In this document: piece after piece, positions 34,526 through 45,219 of the stretch
Layout of the letters: each line of letters begins with the position of its first letter
Position numbering within the stretch: position 1 is the stretch's first letter
Assembly: GCF_017833295.1 (NCBI RefSeq)
Contig: NZ_JAFIBW010000001.1
Location: forward strand, 682,001 to 746,000
DNA: 64,000 nt
DNA from: Methylobacterium sp. PvR107
GTDB taxonomy: Bacteria > Pseudomonadota > Alphaproteobacteria > Rhizobiales > Beijerinckiaceae
Direction: 5' to 3'
Made by a program: the position numbers and the translations under genes
The notes under the pieces: generated by a model
Database searches by the model: none
What the model was told of the DNA's origin: nothing
Seen by the model: only the letters and a program-made list of their open reading frames with translations

Positions 34526-36046
34526 ATGCCTTTTACCGACCTGGGACTGAGCGAGAAAGTCCTGAACGCCGTCCAGACGGCGGGTTACACCGAGCCCACG
34601 CCGATCCAGGCCGAAGCCATCCCGCATGTGCTGGCGCGCCGCGATGTCCTCGGCATCGCGCAGACCGGAACCGGCAAGACAGCGGCGTTCACCCTGCCGA
34701 TGCTGACGCTGCTGGAGAATGGCCGCGCCCGCGCTCGGATGCCGCGTACGCTGATCCTGGAGCCGACGCGCGAGCTGGCTGCCCAGGTGGTGGAGAATTT
34801 CGACCGCTACGGCACCAATCACAAGCTCAACGTGGCGCTGATCATCGGCGGCGTGTCCTTCGCCGATCAGGATGCCAAGCTGATGCGCGGCACCGACGTG
34901 CTGATCGCGACGCCGGGCCGCCTGCTCGACCATTTCGAGCGCGGCAAGCTGCTGCTCACCGGCGTCGAGCTGCTGGTGATCGACGAGGCGGACCGCATGC
35001 TCGACATGGGGTTCATCCCCGATATCGAGCGCATCGTGAAGATGGTGCCGTTCACCCGGCAGACCCTGTTCTTCTCCGCCACCATGCCGCCGGAGATCGA
35101 GCGGCTGGCCGACATGTTCCTGCATAACCCGCAGCGGGTCGAGGTCGCCCGGCCCGCTTCGACCGCGACCACAATCACCCAGCGCCTGGTCGCCACCGGC
35201 TCGGAAGGCCACGCCAAGCGCGAGCGCCTGCGGGATCTGATCCGCGGCGAGGGCGAACTCAACAACGGGATCATCTTCTGCAATCGCAAGCGCGATGTCG
35301 CCCTGCTCCAGAAGTCCCTGGTGAGCCATGGATTCGATGCCGCCGCGCTGCACGGCGACATGGATCAGCGCGCCCGCACCACCGCCCTCGACGCGTTCCG
35401 CGCCGGTGAGACGGCCCTGCTCGTCGCCAGCGACGTGGCGGCCCGGGGCCTCGATATCCCGGCGGTCAGCCACGTCTTCAACTTCGACGTGCCGCACCAT
35501 CCGGAGGATTACGTCCACCGGATCGGCCGCACCGGCCGCGCCGGCCGCGCCGGCACGGCCTACACCCTCGTGTCCCCGGAGGATTCCCGCTCGCTCGGGG
35601 CCATCGAGGCGCTGATCGGTCAGCCGATCCCCTGGTTCGACGGCGACCTGTCCACGGTGGCCGAGACCTCCTCCGAGACCGGCACGCGCCATCGCGGCCG
35701 TTCGAGCGACGGCCGCCGCAGCGGCCGTACGGCTAAGGCCGGCGGGCGGAGCGCCGGTGAGGCCTCAGGCAGGCCCAGAGCCCGCAGCGGAGGCGGCACA
35801 GCGGCCGCTGCGCGCGCCGAAACCCCTCCTCGCGCCGAAACCCCTCGCGCCGAGTCTCCTCGCGCTGAGTCCCGGCCACACGCCGAGACCCGGCGCGTCG
35901 AGACACTGCGGCCCGAGGCGCGCCGCGAGCCCGTGCGCGAGGAGCGCGGACGCCGGCACGAGGCCGAGGGCGATACGCCGATCGGGCTCGGTTCGCATGT
36001 GCCGGCCTTCCTTCTTCGACCAGTTCTGGCGAAGAAGGACAAGTAA
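34526..36046 (+). CDS. rhlE: DEAD-box RNA helicase, RhlE type
   Basis: A protein of 506 residues. All helicase motifs are seen: the Q motif in GYTEPTPIQAEAIPHV, motif I AQTGTGKTAAF, Ia PTRELAAQ, motif II VIDEADRMLDMGF, motif III FFSATMP, and motif VI HRIGRTGRAGRAG. The C-terminal 130 residues are a low-complexity Arg/Ala/Glu-rich tail with repeats of the form PRAE(T/S)P, typical of RNA-binding extensions. It probably remodels rRNA or mRNA, especially in the cold. ATG at 34526 (MPFTDLGLSEKVL) is the family start. Confidence 0.92.
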   Translation: MPFTDLGLSEKVLNAVQTAGYTEPTPIQAEAIPHVLARRDVLGIAQTGTGKTAAFTLPMLTLLENGRARARMPRTLILEPTRELAAQVVENFDRYGTNHKLNVALIIGGVSFADQDAKLMRGTDVLIATPGRLLDHFERGKLLLTGVELLVIDEADRMLDMGFIPDIERIVKMVPFTRQTLFFSATMPPEIERLADMFLHNPQRVEVARPASTATTITQRLVATGSEGHAKRERLRDLIRGEGELNNGIIFCNRKRDVALLQKSLVSHGFDAAALHGDMDQRARTTALDAFRAGETALLVASDVAARGLDIPAVSHVFNFDVPHHPEDYVHRIGRTGRAGRAGTAYTLVSPEDSRSLGAIEALIGQPIPWFDGDLSTVAETSSETGTRHRGRSSDGRRSGRTAKAGGRSAGEASGRPRARSGGGTAAAARAETPPRAETPRAESPRAESRPHAETRRVETLRPEARREPVREERGRRHEAEGDTPIGLGSHVPAFLLRPVLAKKDK

Positions 36047-36149
36047 CAGGATTCTTTTCGGGCTTAACTCTCCAGCTACCAAGCTGTCTTAGACCAGTTT
36101 AGGGCGACGATGCGTCGGAGCATCGGGCGTCCCGGGCGGCAGGACACGG

Positions 36150-37208
36150 ATGAGCCAGGAGACCTATTCGGATCGCGACCGGAGCTTCGCGCTGGCGAAG
36201 CGGAGTCACGACCTGATCCGCGATTACGGCCCCTCCGCGACGCCGCGCGCCTACGCGGTCTGGTACGCCTACGTGTCGGCGGAGCTCCCACTGCTGAGCG
36301 ACGCGGTGAAGCGGCTGACCGCGCAGAACGGCTGCCTCACCGAGGCCGATATCGACGATCTGCACGAGAGCTATCTGGACGGGCGCCGCCTGGCGAGCGC
36401 CACCGGCGACATCAGTCGCGTCGTTCTGAGCGAGATCGAGGCCATCACCGAGATCCTCGACCTGTCGCTCGGTTCCACGACCCAATACGGCGAATCCCTG
36501 CGCGGCTTGGCACAGGATCTGGCGCAGGGCCTGCCCAACGGGGCGAGACTCGGCGAGATCGTGTCGACGCTGGTGTCCAAGACGCGCGAGGTTGCGGTCA
36601 ACAACCGGGTTCTCGAGGCGCGGATGCGCGAGACCCGCAGCGAGATCGAGACCCTGCGCGAGAAGCTCGAGGCGACGCGGCTGGAGAGCCTCACCGACAC
36701 CCTGACCGGCCTGTCGAACCGCAAGCATTTCGAGGAAACCCTGAAGGCGACCCTGGAGGCCGCGCGCGCGCGCCTCACCCCGATGAGCCTGATCATCCTC
36801 GACATCGACTTCTTCAAGCGCTTCAACGACCTGTACGGCCATCTCACGGGCGATCAGGTCCTGCGGCTCGTGGCGATCGTGATGCGGGAGAATGCCGGCA
36901 AGCAGGCGCATCTCGCCCGGTTCGGCGGCGAGGAATTCGGGATCGTGCTGCCGGGGGCTGACCGCGCCGCCGCGCGGCAGGTGGCCGAGACCGTCCGCGC
37001 CAGCGTGATGGGGCGCGAGCTGGTCAAGCGCTCGACCGGCGAGTCCCTCGGCAAGGTCACCGTGTCGCTGGGGGTGGCGGTGTTCCGCCAGGGCGACACG
37101 CCGGCCTCGCTGATGGAGCGGGCCGACCTGTGCATGTTCGCCGCCAAGCGGGGTGGGCGCAACCGGGTCGTGGACGACACCGCCGAGGCGCTGTCCCAGG
37201 TCGCCTGA
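36150..37208 (+). CDS. GGDEF-domain diguanylate cyclase
   Basis: A protein of 352 residues. The N-terminal about 150 residues are soluble and helical, without membrane segments (FALAKRSHDLIRDYGPSATP). A coiled-coil-like linker (RMRETRSEIETLREKLEATR) leads to the GGDEF domain: SLTDTLTGLSNRKHFEE, LDIDFFKRFNDLYGH and the active-site GGEEF in ARFGGEEFGIVLPG. It should make cyclic di-GMP from GTP in the cytoplasm. No RxxD inhibitory site is seen five residues before GGEEF. ATG at 36150 has GGACACGG upstream. The 11 bases to the next gene are convergent. Confidence 0.9.
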   Translation: MSQETYSDRDRSFALAKRSHDLIRDYGPSATPRAYAVWYAYVSAELPLLSDAVKRLTAQNGCLTEADIDDLHESYLDGRRLASATGDISRVVLSEIEAITEILDLSLGSTTQYGESLRGLAQDLAQGLPNGARLGEIVSTLVSKTREVAVNNRVLEARMRETRSEIETLREKLEATRLESLTDTLTGLSNRKHFEETLKATLEAARARLTPMSLIILDIDFFKRFNDLYGHLTGDQVLRLVAIVMRENAGKQAHLARFGGEEFGIVLPGADRAAARQVAETVRASVMGRELVKRSTGESLGKVTVSLGVAVFRQGDTPASLMERADLCMFAAKRGGRNRVVDDTAEALSQVA

Positions 37209-37219
37209 GCGGAGCGCCC

Positions 37220-37597
37220 TCAGACCTGGGCCGGGATCCGGTCGGCCGAGACCGGCGTGATCGCCACCGATTCGCCGCAGCCGCAGGCCGACGTCTGGTT
37301 CGGATTGTTGAAGACGAATTGCGACGCCAGCTTGTTGGTCGTGAAATCCATTTCGGTGCCGAGCAGGAACAGCACCGCCTTCGGATCGACGAAGACGCGC
37401 ACGCCGCGATCCTCGACCACATCCTCACCGGGCTTGACCGCCTCGGCATATTCCATCGTGTAGGACATGCCGGCGCAGCCGCCGTTGCGGACGCCGACCC
37501 GCAGGCCGGCGATCGGCCGGTCGGCCTCCGCCATGATCGCCTTGATCCGGTCGGCGGCCCGATCGGTCAGCGAGAGAACCTTGAACCCAGTCGACAT
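37220..37597 (-). CDS. sufA: HesB/IscA-type iron-sulfur cluster assembly protein
   Basis: A protein of 125 residues of the A-type carrier family. Its three conserved Cys are in RNGGCAGMSYTMEY and SACGCGESV (the C-x-C pair), and the core contains LTDRAADRIKAIMAE. It accepts and passes Fe-S clusters to target proteins. In Rhizobiales the homologue closes the suf operon; here no other suf gene is visible on the right side of the gene, and to the left it is convergent with the GGDEF gene. ATG at 37597 follows GGAGGGTGACG, an excellent ribosome binding site. Other A-type names such as ErpA or IscA cannot be excluded. Confidence 0.88.
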   Translation of the reverse strand: MSTGFKVLSLTDRAADRIKAIMAEADRPIAGLRVGVRNGGCAGMSYTMEYAEAVKPGEDVVEDRGVRVFVDPKAVLFLLGTEMDFTTNKLASQFVFNNPNQTSACGCGESVAITPVSADRIPAQV

Positions 37598-37719
37598 CGT
37601 CACCCTCCCGCCCATCCGGGTTCAAGGCCCGGGGACGCGCATTCTGACACCGACAAGATAAGCATTGGGTGGCAGTCGGTCCACCGCGCCCGGGTCACAC
37701 CCGCCCGGCATTCGGCGCC

Positions 37720-38703
37720 TCAGGCGGTGAGCTGCGCGAAAGTCGCGAGATCGACGTTGCCGCCGCTGATCACCACCCCGACGCGCTTGCCCCGGACATC
37801 CACGAGCCCGTTCAGCACCGCCGCCGCCGCGAGACAGCCGGTCGGCTCGACCATGAGCTTCATCCGGGTCGCGAAGAACCGCATCGTCTCGACGAGCTGA
37901 TCGTCGGTGACGGTGAGGATGTCGGCGACGTGTCGGCGGATGATCGCGAAGGTGAGGTCGCCGAGCGCCGTCGACTGCGCCCCGTCCGCGATGGTCCGGG
38001 GCACCGGGATCGTCACGATCCGGCCGTCACGGAACGAGCGCTGGCCGTCATTGCCGGCTTCCGGCTCGACGCCGATCACCCGGCAGCCCGGGGACAGTTC
38101 CGCGGCCGCGAGCGCGCAGCCCGCGAGCTGGCCGCCGCCGCCGAGGCAGGCCACCAGCACGTCGAGCGGGCCCACGGTCTCGATCAGCTCCTGGGCCAGC
38201 GTCCCCTGCCCGGCGATGACGTCGGGATGGTTGAAGGGCGGGATCAGCGTCAGGCCCCGGGGGCCCGCGATCGACCGGCCGAGCGCCTCGCGGTCCTGGC
38301 TGTAGCGGTCGTACAGGATCACCTCGGCGCCGTAGCCGCGGGTGCCCTCGATCTTCGCCGCGGGTGCGTCCTCCGGCATGATGATCGTGGCCGGGGCCCC
38401 GAGCAGGCGGCAGGCCAGGGCGACCGCCTGGGCGTGGTTGCCCGACGAGAAGGTGATCACCCCGCGGGCGCGCTCCACTTCGCCCAAGGCGCTGATGGCG
38501 TTGTAGGCCCCGCGGAACTTGAAGGCGCCGGCCCGCTGCAGGTTCTCGGCCTTGAAGAACAGGTTTGCGCCGGTTCGCGCGTCGGCGGTGCGGGAGGTGA
38601 GCACCGGCGTGCGGTGCGCGGCCCCCGCGATCCGCTCGGCCGCGCGCGCCACGTCCGCGAAAGTGGGAAGGCCTGCTGCCGCTTCGACCTGTTCGCCCTG
38701 CAT
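37720..38703 (-). CDS. Threonine/serine dehydratase-like PLP enzyme
   Basis: A protein of 327 residues, the short (catabolic or racemase-like) form without an ACT domain. The PLP-binding Lys is in FKFRGAYNAI, the substrate loop is SSGNHAQAVALA, the phosphate-binding loop is GGGGQLAG, and the C-terminal PLP-ring contact is in VISGGNVD. It should deaminate threonine or serine to the 2-keto acid, or act as a serine racemase or beta-hydroxyaspartate dehydratase; the sequence does not decide. ATG at 38703 (MQGEQVEAAAGLPTFADV) is preferred to the longer frame. Confidence 0.87.
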   Translation of the reverse strand: MQGEQVEAAAGLPTFADVARAAERIAGAAHRTPVLTSRTADARTGANLFFKAENLQRAGAFKFRGAYNAISALGEVERARGVITFSSGNHAQAVALACRLLGAPATIIMPEDAPAAKIEGTRGYGAEVILYDRYSQDREALGRSIAGPRGLTLIPPFNHPDVIAGQGTLAQELIETVGPLDVLVACLGGGGQLAGCALAAAELSPGCRVIGVEPEAGNDGQRSFRDGRIVTIPVPRTIADGAQSTALGDLTFAIIRRHVADILTVTDDQLVETMRFFATRMKLMVEPTGCLAAAAVLNGLVDVRGKRVGVVISGGNVDLATFAQLTA

Positions 38704-38924
38704 CGGATCCCGCCTTGCTCCCGCTTCGTGAAGCGGCGAGTCATACGGGCCATCGGCGTCGCGCGCATCCCAATCCAATGCACAGGTCGAAGCGGAGCCA
38801 TTCGGCGGCTCACGGTTTATCCTGGTGAGGCCGATCTGGCCGGAACGCTGGGGGGCGTCATCACAATGCGAACGAAGATCCGGGACAGGATTTCGGTCAG
38901 CCGGTCGGCCTGCGCAGGAGTCTC

Positions 38925-39149
38925 GTGAGCGCCTGGGTCCGCGAGCGGCCTTCGGACGACGGGTCGACCACGGTCACGTTCCGCGGTCGGGGGCTGGCGG
39001 TGCGGTCCGGCACGCAGCTGATCCTGCTTGTCTGCCCGCTGTGCTCCCAGCGCAATGCGCAGCGCGGCGCCGAGCGGGGCGTCTGCGAGTGGTGCGCCTA
39101 CGTTCCGTCGCCGGAGCAGGCGGAGCCGGTGGAGGCGGGCGGCCGCTGA
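38925..39149 (+). CDS. Small zinc-ribbon-like protein
   Basis: A protein of 74 residues. Two CxxC pairs 15 residues apart (VCPLCSQRNAQRGAE and GVCEWCAYVP) form a zinc-ribbon or rubredoxin-like knuckle. There is no signal peptide. GTG at 38925 follows CAGGAGTCTC, a good ribosome binding site. It may bind DNA, RNA or protein; no named family is recognised. It is convergent with lpdA. Confidence 0.65.
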   Translation: MSAWVRERPSDDGSTTVTFRGRGLAVRSGTQLILLVCPLCSQRNAQRGAERGVCEWCAYVPSPEQAEPVEAGGR

Positions 39150-39195
39150 GGACGGCGCTGCGGCCGGGTATGGCCGCAGACGCACAGGGCCCCGC

Positions 39196-40635
<1,440 letters not shown>

Positions 40636-41106
40636 TTACCTCTCCGCGAACGCCCCTCCCCCTCGCGGGGACAGGGCTGGGGGTGGGGGTGGCTCCGCCT
40701 GGCCGGCCGAATCCGGAAGAGGCGTCTCGAATGCGGCAAGGGCCGCGTGGATCGTGTCGAGGACGGTGTCGATCTCCCGCGGGACCATGCGCTTCGGGAC
40801 GCGCAGGAGGCGGAAGCCTTCAGAGTGAAGATAGGTATCCCGGCGAATATCGTAGGCCGTGCCCGCCTCGAAGCCGTGCGGCTCGCCGTCGACCTCGACG
40901 ATGAGCCGGGCCGACGGGCGGCAGGAATCCGCCCCGTCGGGGCCGGGGGCGATCTGCCTGCGGCAATGCGAGCCCTCCACCGGCAGGCGATGGCGCAGAT
41001 GCCACCAGAGGCGCCTCTCTGCCACGGTGCGCGAACGCCGCAGCGTCTTCGCGTTCGCGGCCGCTCTGGGCGAGGCTGCTCTCCGGGTCTGCTGGTTCCA
41101 GGGCAT
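40636..41106 (-). CDS. DUF559 (PD-(D/E)XK nuclease-fold) protein
   Basis: A protein of 156 residues. The DUF559 core is visible: LRRSRTVAERRLWWHLRHRL, HCRRQIAPGPDGADS, ARLIVEVDGEPHGFE (the ExD of the nuclease fold) and GFRLLRVPKRMVPREIDTVL. It is related to Vsr-like endonucleases, but no cellular role is established. Some usual residues are changed (DSCRPSARL where DFxCxxARL is common), so activity is doubtful. The Pro-rich C-terminus (EPPPPPALSPRGGGAFAER) is encoded by a C/G-rich palindromic repeat. It lies between pdhC and lpdA. Confidence 0.8.
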   Translation of the reverse strand: MPWNQQTRRAASPRAAANAKTLRRSRTVAERRLWWHLRHRLPVEGSHCRRQIAPGPDGADSCRPSARLIVEVDGEPHGFEAGTAYDIRRDTYLHSEGFRLLRVPKRMVPREIDTVLDTIHAALAAFETPLPDSAGQAEPPPPPALSPRGGGAFAER

Positions 41107-41242
41107 CCGGCGGCAGGTCAATCGAACGTGGCTGATGGGCGCATGCTCCCCGTGAGCATGGAGCACGGCCTATCGCACCGGGATGGCGTGTTCTGACCGA
41201 TGCCTGCCACCTTCCCCCACCTCGACATTCGCTGACGCACTT

Positions 41243-41347
41243 TCCCCTCCCCTTTGTGGGGAGGGGCCAGGGGTGGTGCCGGATCGAGCGCTGCGGTGCC
41301 TTCTGCGCCACCCCCACCTCCAACTCCTCCCCACAAGGGGGAGGAGA
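41243..41347. repeat. C/G-rich palindromic repeat (family C) between pdhC and the DUF559 gene
   Basis: CCCCTCCCC and GGGGAGGGG arms lie at 41244-41266, and a second related pair (CTCCTCCCC and GGGGGAGGAG) at 41327-41347. Similar C/G-rich palindromes occur at 23636-23664, 26053-26075 and, inside the DUF559 gene end, near 40650-40690. Confidence 0.65.
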
Positions 41348-41357
41348 GAAGGTGCGC

Positions 41358-42767
41358 TCACACCAGCATGCCCATCGGGTTCTCGATCAGCCCCTTGAAG
41401 GCCGAGACCAGCTCCGCGCCGAGCGCTCCGTCGAGCACCCGGTGGTCGCACGACAGCGTCGCCGTCATCACCTGGACCACGGCCGGCGCCCCGTCCTTCA
41501 CGACGACGCGCTTCTCGCCCGCGCCCACCGCCAGGATGCTCGATTGCGGCGGGTTGATCACCGCGGTGAAGTGCTTGATGCCGAACATGCCGAGGTTCGA
41601 CACGGAGGTGACGCCGCCCTGGTATTCCTCGGGCTTCAGCTTCTTGGCGCGGGCGCGGGCGGCAAAGTCCTTCATCTCGTTGGAGATGGTCGAGAGCGTC
41701 TTCTCGTTGGCGCGGCGGATCACCGGGGTGAACAGCCCGCCGTCGATCGCCACCGCGACGCCGACCTCGGCGTTCTTGAAGCGCAGGATCCGGTCCTCGG
41801 CCCAGACCGCGTTGGCGGCCGGCACCCGGGTCAGCGCGAGGCCCATGGCCTTGATGACGAAGTCGTTCACCGAGAGCTTGAAGGCGGGCTTGCCGTCCCT
41901 GTCCTTGCCGGCGGAGCCGTTGAGCGTCTCGCGCAGCTTCATCAGCGCGTCGAGCTCGCAATCCACCGTCAGGTAGAAGTGCGGGGCGACCTGCATCGCC
42001 TCGGTGAGGCGCTTGGCGATGGTCTTGCGCATCCCGTCGAGCGGCACTTCCTCGTAGGAATCCTTGGCGAAGAAGCCCCGGACCTGATCGGTCGTGAGCC
42101 CGGCCGGCGCGCCGCCCGCAGCGGCGGCCTTCGGGGCGGGGGCGGCCTTCGGCGCCTCGGCGGCGGGCTGCGCGGCGGCGGGTGCCTTGGTGGTGCCGGC
42201 GGCCTTCGCGGCCTGGACGTCGCGTGCAATGATGCGGCCGTGCGGGCCGCTGCCCTGGACGGCTCCGAGCTCGACACCCTCCTGCTTGGCGATCCGGCGG
42301 GCCAACGGCGATGCGAAGACCCGGCCGCCCGAGTCACCCTGCGGCGTCCCGCTTGGCTGCGCGCCCTCCGGAGCGGCATTGATCCGCTCGTACGACATGT
42401 GGCCGCCGCCGGGCGTGGTGTTCTGATCGGCCGCCGAGGCCCCGGCCGCCGGTTCGGGCTTGGCCGCGCCGTTGGACGCCGCCTTCGGCGCATCGCCGCC
42501 GGCCTGGACGCTGGCCGGGTCCTCGCCCTCGGAGGCGATGATGGCGATCAGGTCGTTGACCGGCACATCCGCGGTGCCCTCCGGCACGAGGATCTTGGCG
42601 AGCACGCCCTCGTCGATGGCCTCCACCTCCATGGTGGCCTTGTCGGTCTCGATCTCGGCCAGCACGTCGCCGGACTTGATCGGGTCGCCCTCCTTCTTGA
42701 GCCACTTGGCGAGGTTGCCCTTCTCCATGGTGGGCGACAGCGCGGGCATCAGCACGTTGATCGGCAT
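41358..42767 (-). CDS. pdhC: Pyruvate dehydrogenase E2, dihydrolipoyl acetyltransferase
   Basis: A protein of 469 residues. The lipoyl domain (residues 1-80) has the lipoyl Lys43 in [13 protein letters not shown]. An Ala/Pro-rich linker follows, then the peripheral-subunit-binding domain (VFASPLARRIAKQEGVEL), a second linker and the catalytic domain from about residue 235 (EVPLDGMRKTIAKRLTEAMQ). The active-site signature near the end is LSCDHRVLDGALG. It forms the core of the complex. It follows the Uma2 gene with 4 bases between. Confidence 0.96.
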   Translation of the reverse strand: MPINVLMPALSPTMEKGNLAKWLKKEGDPIKSGDVLAEIETDKATMEVEAIDEGVLAKILVPEGTADVPVNDLIAIIASEGEDPASVQAGGDAPKAASNGAAKPEPAAGASAADQNTTPGGGHMSYERINAAPEGAQPSGTPQGDSGGRVFASPLARRIAKQEGVELGAVQGSGPHGRIIARDVQAAKAAGTTKAPAAAQPAAEAPKAAPAPKAAAAGGAPAGLTTDQVRGFFAKDSYEEVPLDGMRKTIAKRLTEAMQVAPHFYLTVDCELDALMKLRETLNGSAGKDRDGKPAFKLSVNDFVIKAMGLALTRVPAANAVWAEDRILRFKNAEVGVAVAIDGGLFTPVIRRANEKTLSTISNEMKDFAARARAKKLKPEEYQGGVTSVSNLGMFGIKHFTAVINPPQSSILAVGAGEKRVVVKDGAPAVVQVMTATLSCDHRVLDGALGAELVSAFKGLIENPMGMLV

Positions 42768-42771
42768 GGCA

Positions 42772-43359
42772 TCAGGTCTCGGGCAAGGCCGGGGCGGCCG
42801 GATCGTCGAAGGGGAAGAGGTCGTCGAGGGGGAACGGGACGGCGTCGAAGCACGGCAGGGCCACGCTCTCGCCGCGCTGGACCGTGGCGAGGCGCACCCA
42901 GCGCCCGTCCGCGAGGGCGAAGCCTTCCAGCACGCCCGCGGCCGGATCGAGCAGCCGGCGGTGGCCGATCCCGGCCTCGCCGGAGATGCTGCGTTTGCGG
43001 CCTCGATCGAGGCGGATCGTGGACGGCGAGAGGATCTCGCAGACCCAGTCCGGCGAAGTCTCGATCTCGGCGCCCTCGGGCTCGGTTGGCATCCGCGTGC
43101 GGCGCCAACCTGCGAGATCGGCCACCACGATCTGAGATCCGAGATGGAGCTCCGGCTCGATCATGACGATCCAGCCTCGGGGACCACCTCGTCCACGGTT
43201 GAAGGTGAGATCAAGCTCACCGCCGAGCCGCACGGCTGCGCCGGCTTGCCGCGGCTGCGGATGGACCTCCGGCACCCCGTCGATGATCCCGGCCACGAGA
43301 TGCTCGGGGACCGCTTCGAGATCCGCGTAGGTCGCCTGCCGGACAGCCGCCTCAGCCAT
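42772..43359 (-). CDS. Uma2 family (DUF820) putative endonuclease
   Basis: A protein of 195 residues. Family motifs: ATYADLEAVPEHLVAGIIDG, GGELDLTFNRGRGGPRGW, IEPELHLGSQIVVADLAGWR, then SPDWVCEILSPST and RLDRGRKRSI. The fold is PD-(D/E)XK restriction-endonuclease-like; Uma2 proteins are abundant in cyanobacteria and some Methylobacterium but have no established role. It lies within the pdh operon between a DUF5076 gene and pdhC. Confidence 0.85.
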   Translation of the reverse strand: MAEAAVRQATYADLEAVPEHLVAGIIDGVPEVHPQPRQAGAAVRLGGELDLTFNRGRGGPRGWIVMIEPELHLGSQIVVADLAGWRRTRMPTEPEGAEIETSPDWVCEILSPSTIRLDRGRKRSISGEAGIGHRRLLDPAAGVLEGFALADGRWVRLATVQRGESVALPCFDAVPFPLDDLFPFDDPAAPALPET

Positions 43360-43374
43360 GGTCGGATGCCATCG

Positions 43375-43662
43375 CTAATTGAGGCCGCCAGGGTCGAGCC
43401 CCTCGGCCTCCCACCCGGCGCGGATGCGCTCCACCGCCTCCTCTTCCGACATGTCGGTCTCCAGCGCGTAGGCGCGGGCGGCCTGCCGGGCGAGGTCGGC
43501 CAGGAGCCGGCCCCAGGTCGCCGGATCATCGAAGGAGCGGCGCAGCGCGACGCTCACCGCGCCGTCGACCACGGCCGCGCGCAGCACCTCGATACCGCCC
43601 TGTGCGCGGGCATCGGGCGGGATGGCGAGTTCGGCGAAGTCGTTGCTGGGATCTTGGCTCAT
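43375..43662 (-). CDS. DUF5076 family protein
   Basis: A protein of 95 residues with the family features ELAIPPDARAQGGIEVLRAA, VSVALRRSFDDPATWGRLLA and a C-terminal EEAVERIRAGWEAE. No catalytic motif is obvious. The gene recurs next to pdhB in Rhizobiales, which suggests a role tied to the complex, but none is known. ATG at 43662 (MSQDPSNDFAELAI) is used; the open frame continues upstream into pdhB. Confidence 0.82.
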   Translation of the reverse strand: MSQDPSNDFAELAIPPDARAQGGIEVLRAAVVDGAVSVALRRSFDDPATWGRLLADLARQAARAYALETDMSEEEAVERIRAGWEAEGLDPGGLN

Positions 43663-43720
43663 GGCGCGCCGGCTGTTCCTCGAGTCCGTGCCGTGGGCGA
43701 CGGCGTCGCCCGCGCGCCGG

Positions 43721-45163
<1,443 letters not shown>

Positions 45164-45219
45164 GCTCAGCTCTGCGGTCGTTTGTTCGGTATGGGGGCGG
45201 CCAGCTTTGTCGTCCGCGC

